Below are positions 7,449-7,649 of a DNA stretch of 7,649 nucleotides, in pieces (position 1 is the first letter of the stretch; every line of letters begins with the position of its first letter). Location: the NCBI GenBank assembly GCA_028708945.1, contig JAQVXV010000027.1, positions 1,828 to 9,476 on the forward strand. Direction: 5' to 3'. Source of the DNA: Bacilli bacterium (GTDB lineage: Bacteria > Bacillota_I > Bacilli_A > RF39 > UBA660). The translations under genes were made by a program, and so were the position numbers. The notes below the pieces were generated by a model. The model was not told the DNA's origin. It did not search any database and saw nothing but the letters and a program-made list of their open reading frames with translations.

Positions 7449-7649
7449 AATCTTGTATATGATATTTCTTCAGTTAAGTCTAATGTGTAGAACCTATTTA
7501 TATTTTTATCATAATCACCATAATATAATAATTTCAAAATTTTAGATTCAGATATAAATGTTATTATATGAGGTACTATAACATTAATGTTTGATTTAGT
7601 TAAAGTTATTATTTTTCCAGCTTCATACTTAATATCTAGATTAGGTGTT
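7421..7649 (-). CDS. 3' end of an unrecognised gene running off the window edge
   Basis: An open frame enters from the right edge (codons in phase with 7648) and stops at TAG, 7421-7423, giving the last 75 residues of a longer protein. Its composition looks coding, with segments such as NINVIVPHIITFISES and RFYTLDLTEEISYTRLKDII and a helical end KDLR. I do not recognise a family. No start codon is required inside the window because the 5' part is missing. The end of the gene overlaps the repeat block, which may mean it belongs to the same mobile element, or that it was cut there. Confidence 0.5.
   Translation of the reverse strand, partial: TPNLDIKYEAGKIITLTKSNINVIVPHIITFISESKILKLLYYGDYDKNINRFYTLDLTEEISYTRLKDIIKDLR

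Overview
The window is very AT-rich and every supported gene lies on the minus strand, so the order of transcription runs from high to low coordinates. Purine-rich Shine-Dalgarno sites, TGG for Trp and TGA used as a stop at both AbiE genes point to a low-GC Firmicute (Clostridia, Bacilli or Erysipelotrichia type) with the standard bacterial code. The genus cannot be told from the sequence alone.

Right end (5171-7649), an accessory and decaying region. The 3' end of an unrecognised gene enters from the window edge and stops at 7421. It is followed by a block of short direct repeats (about 7351-7448). Next comes a large serine recombinase gene whose catalytic half (6479-7267) is separated from its zinc-ribbon and coiled-coil half (5861-6478) by one in-frame TAG. 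An unrecognised gene of about 249 codons follows (5171-5918), broken by a one-base frameshift near 5357-5363.

Middle (3735-5098), a type IV AbiE toxin-antitoxin (abortive infection) operon. The AbiEi-type antitoxin/repressor and AbiEii-type nucleotidyltransferase toxin genes share a 4-bp ATGA overlap. Upstream of abiEi are a TATAAT box and a striking inverted repeat with 16-bp arms, 15 of 16 matching, that spans the promoter from the -35 region to the ribosome binding site. This is an excellent candidate for the antitoxin's own operator. The toxin looks short at its C-terminus.

Left end (18-3307), a tight two-gene operon: a SNF2-type helicase/translocase with all the usual motifs, followed after 2 nt by a SWIM zinc-finger protein. 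It has its own recognisable promoter at 3330-3359. Both genes look intact. A gap of about 430 bp with no convincing gene separates this operon from the AbiE operon.

Read together, an intact chromatin-remodeller-like SNF2/SWIM pair sits next to a defence or stabilisation module (AbiE) and the remains of a mobile element (recombinase). I see no clearly new multi-gene system. The parts most worth following up are the AbiE operator architecture, the unknown broken gene between AbiE and the recombinase, and the repeat block upstream of the recombinase.
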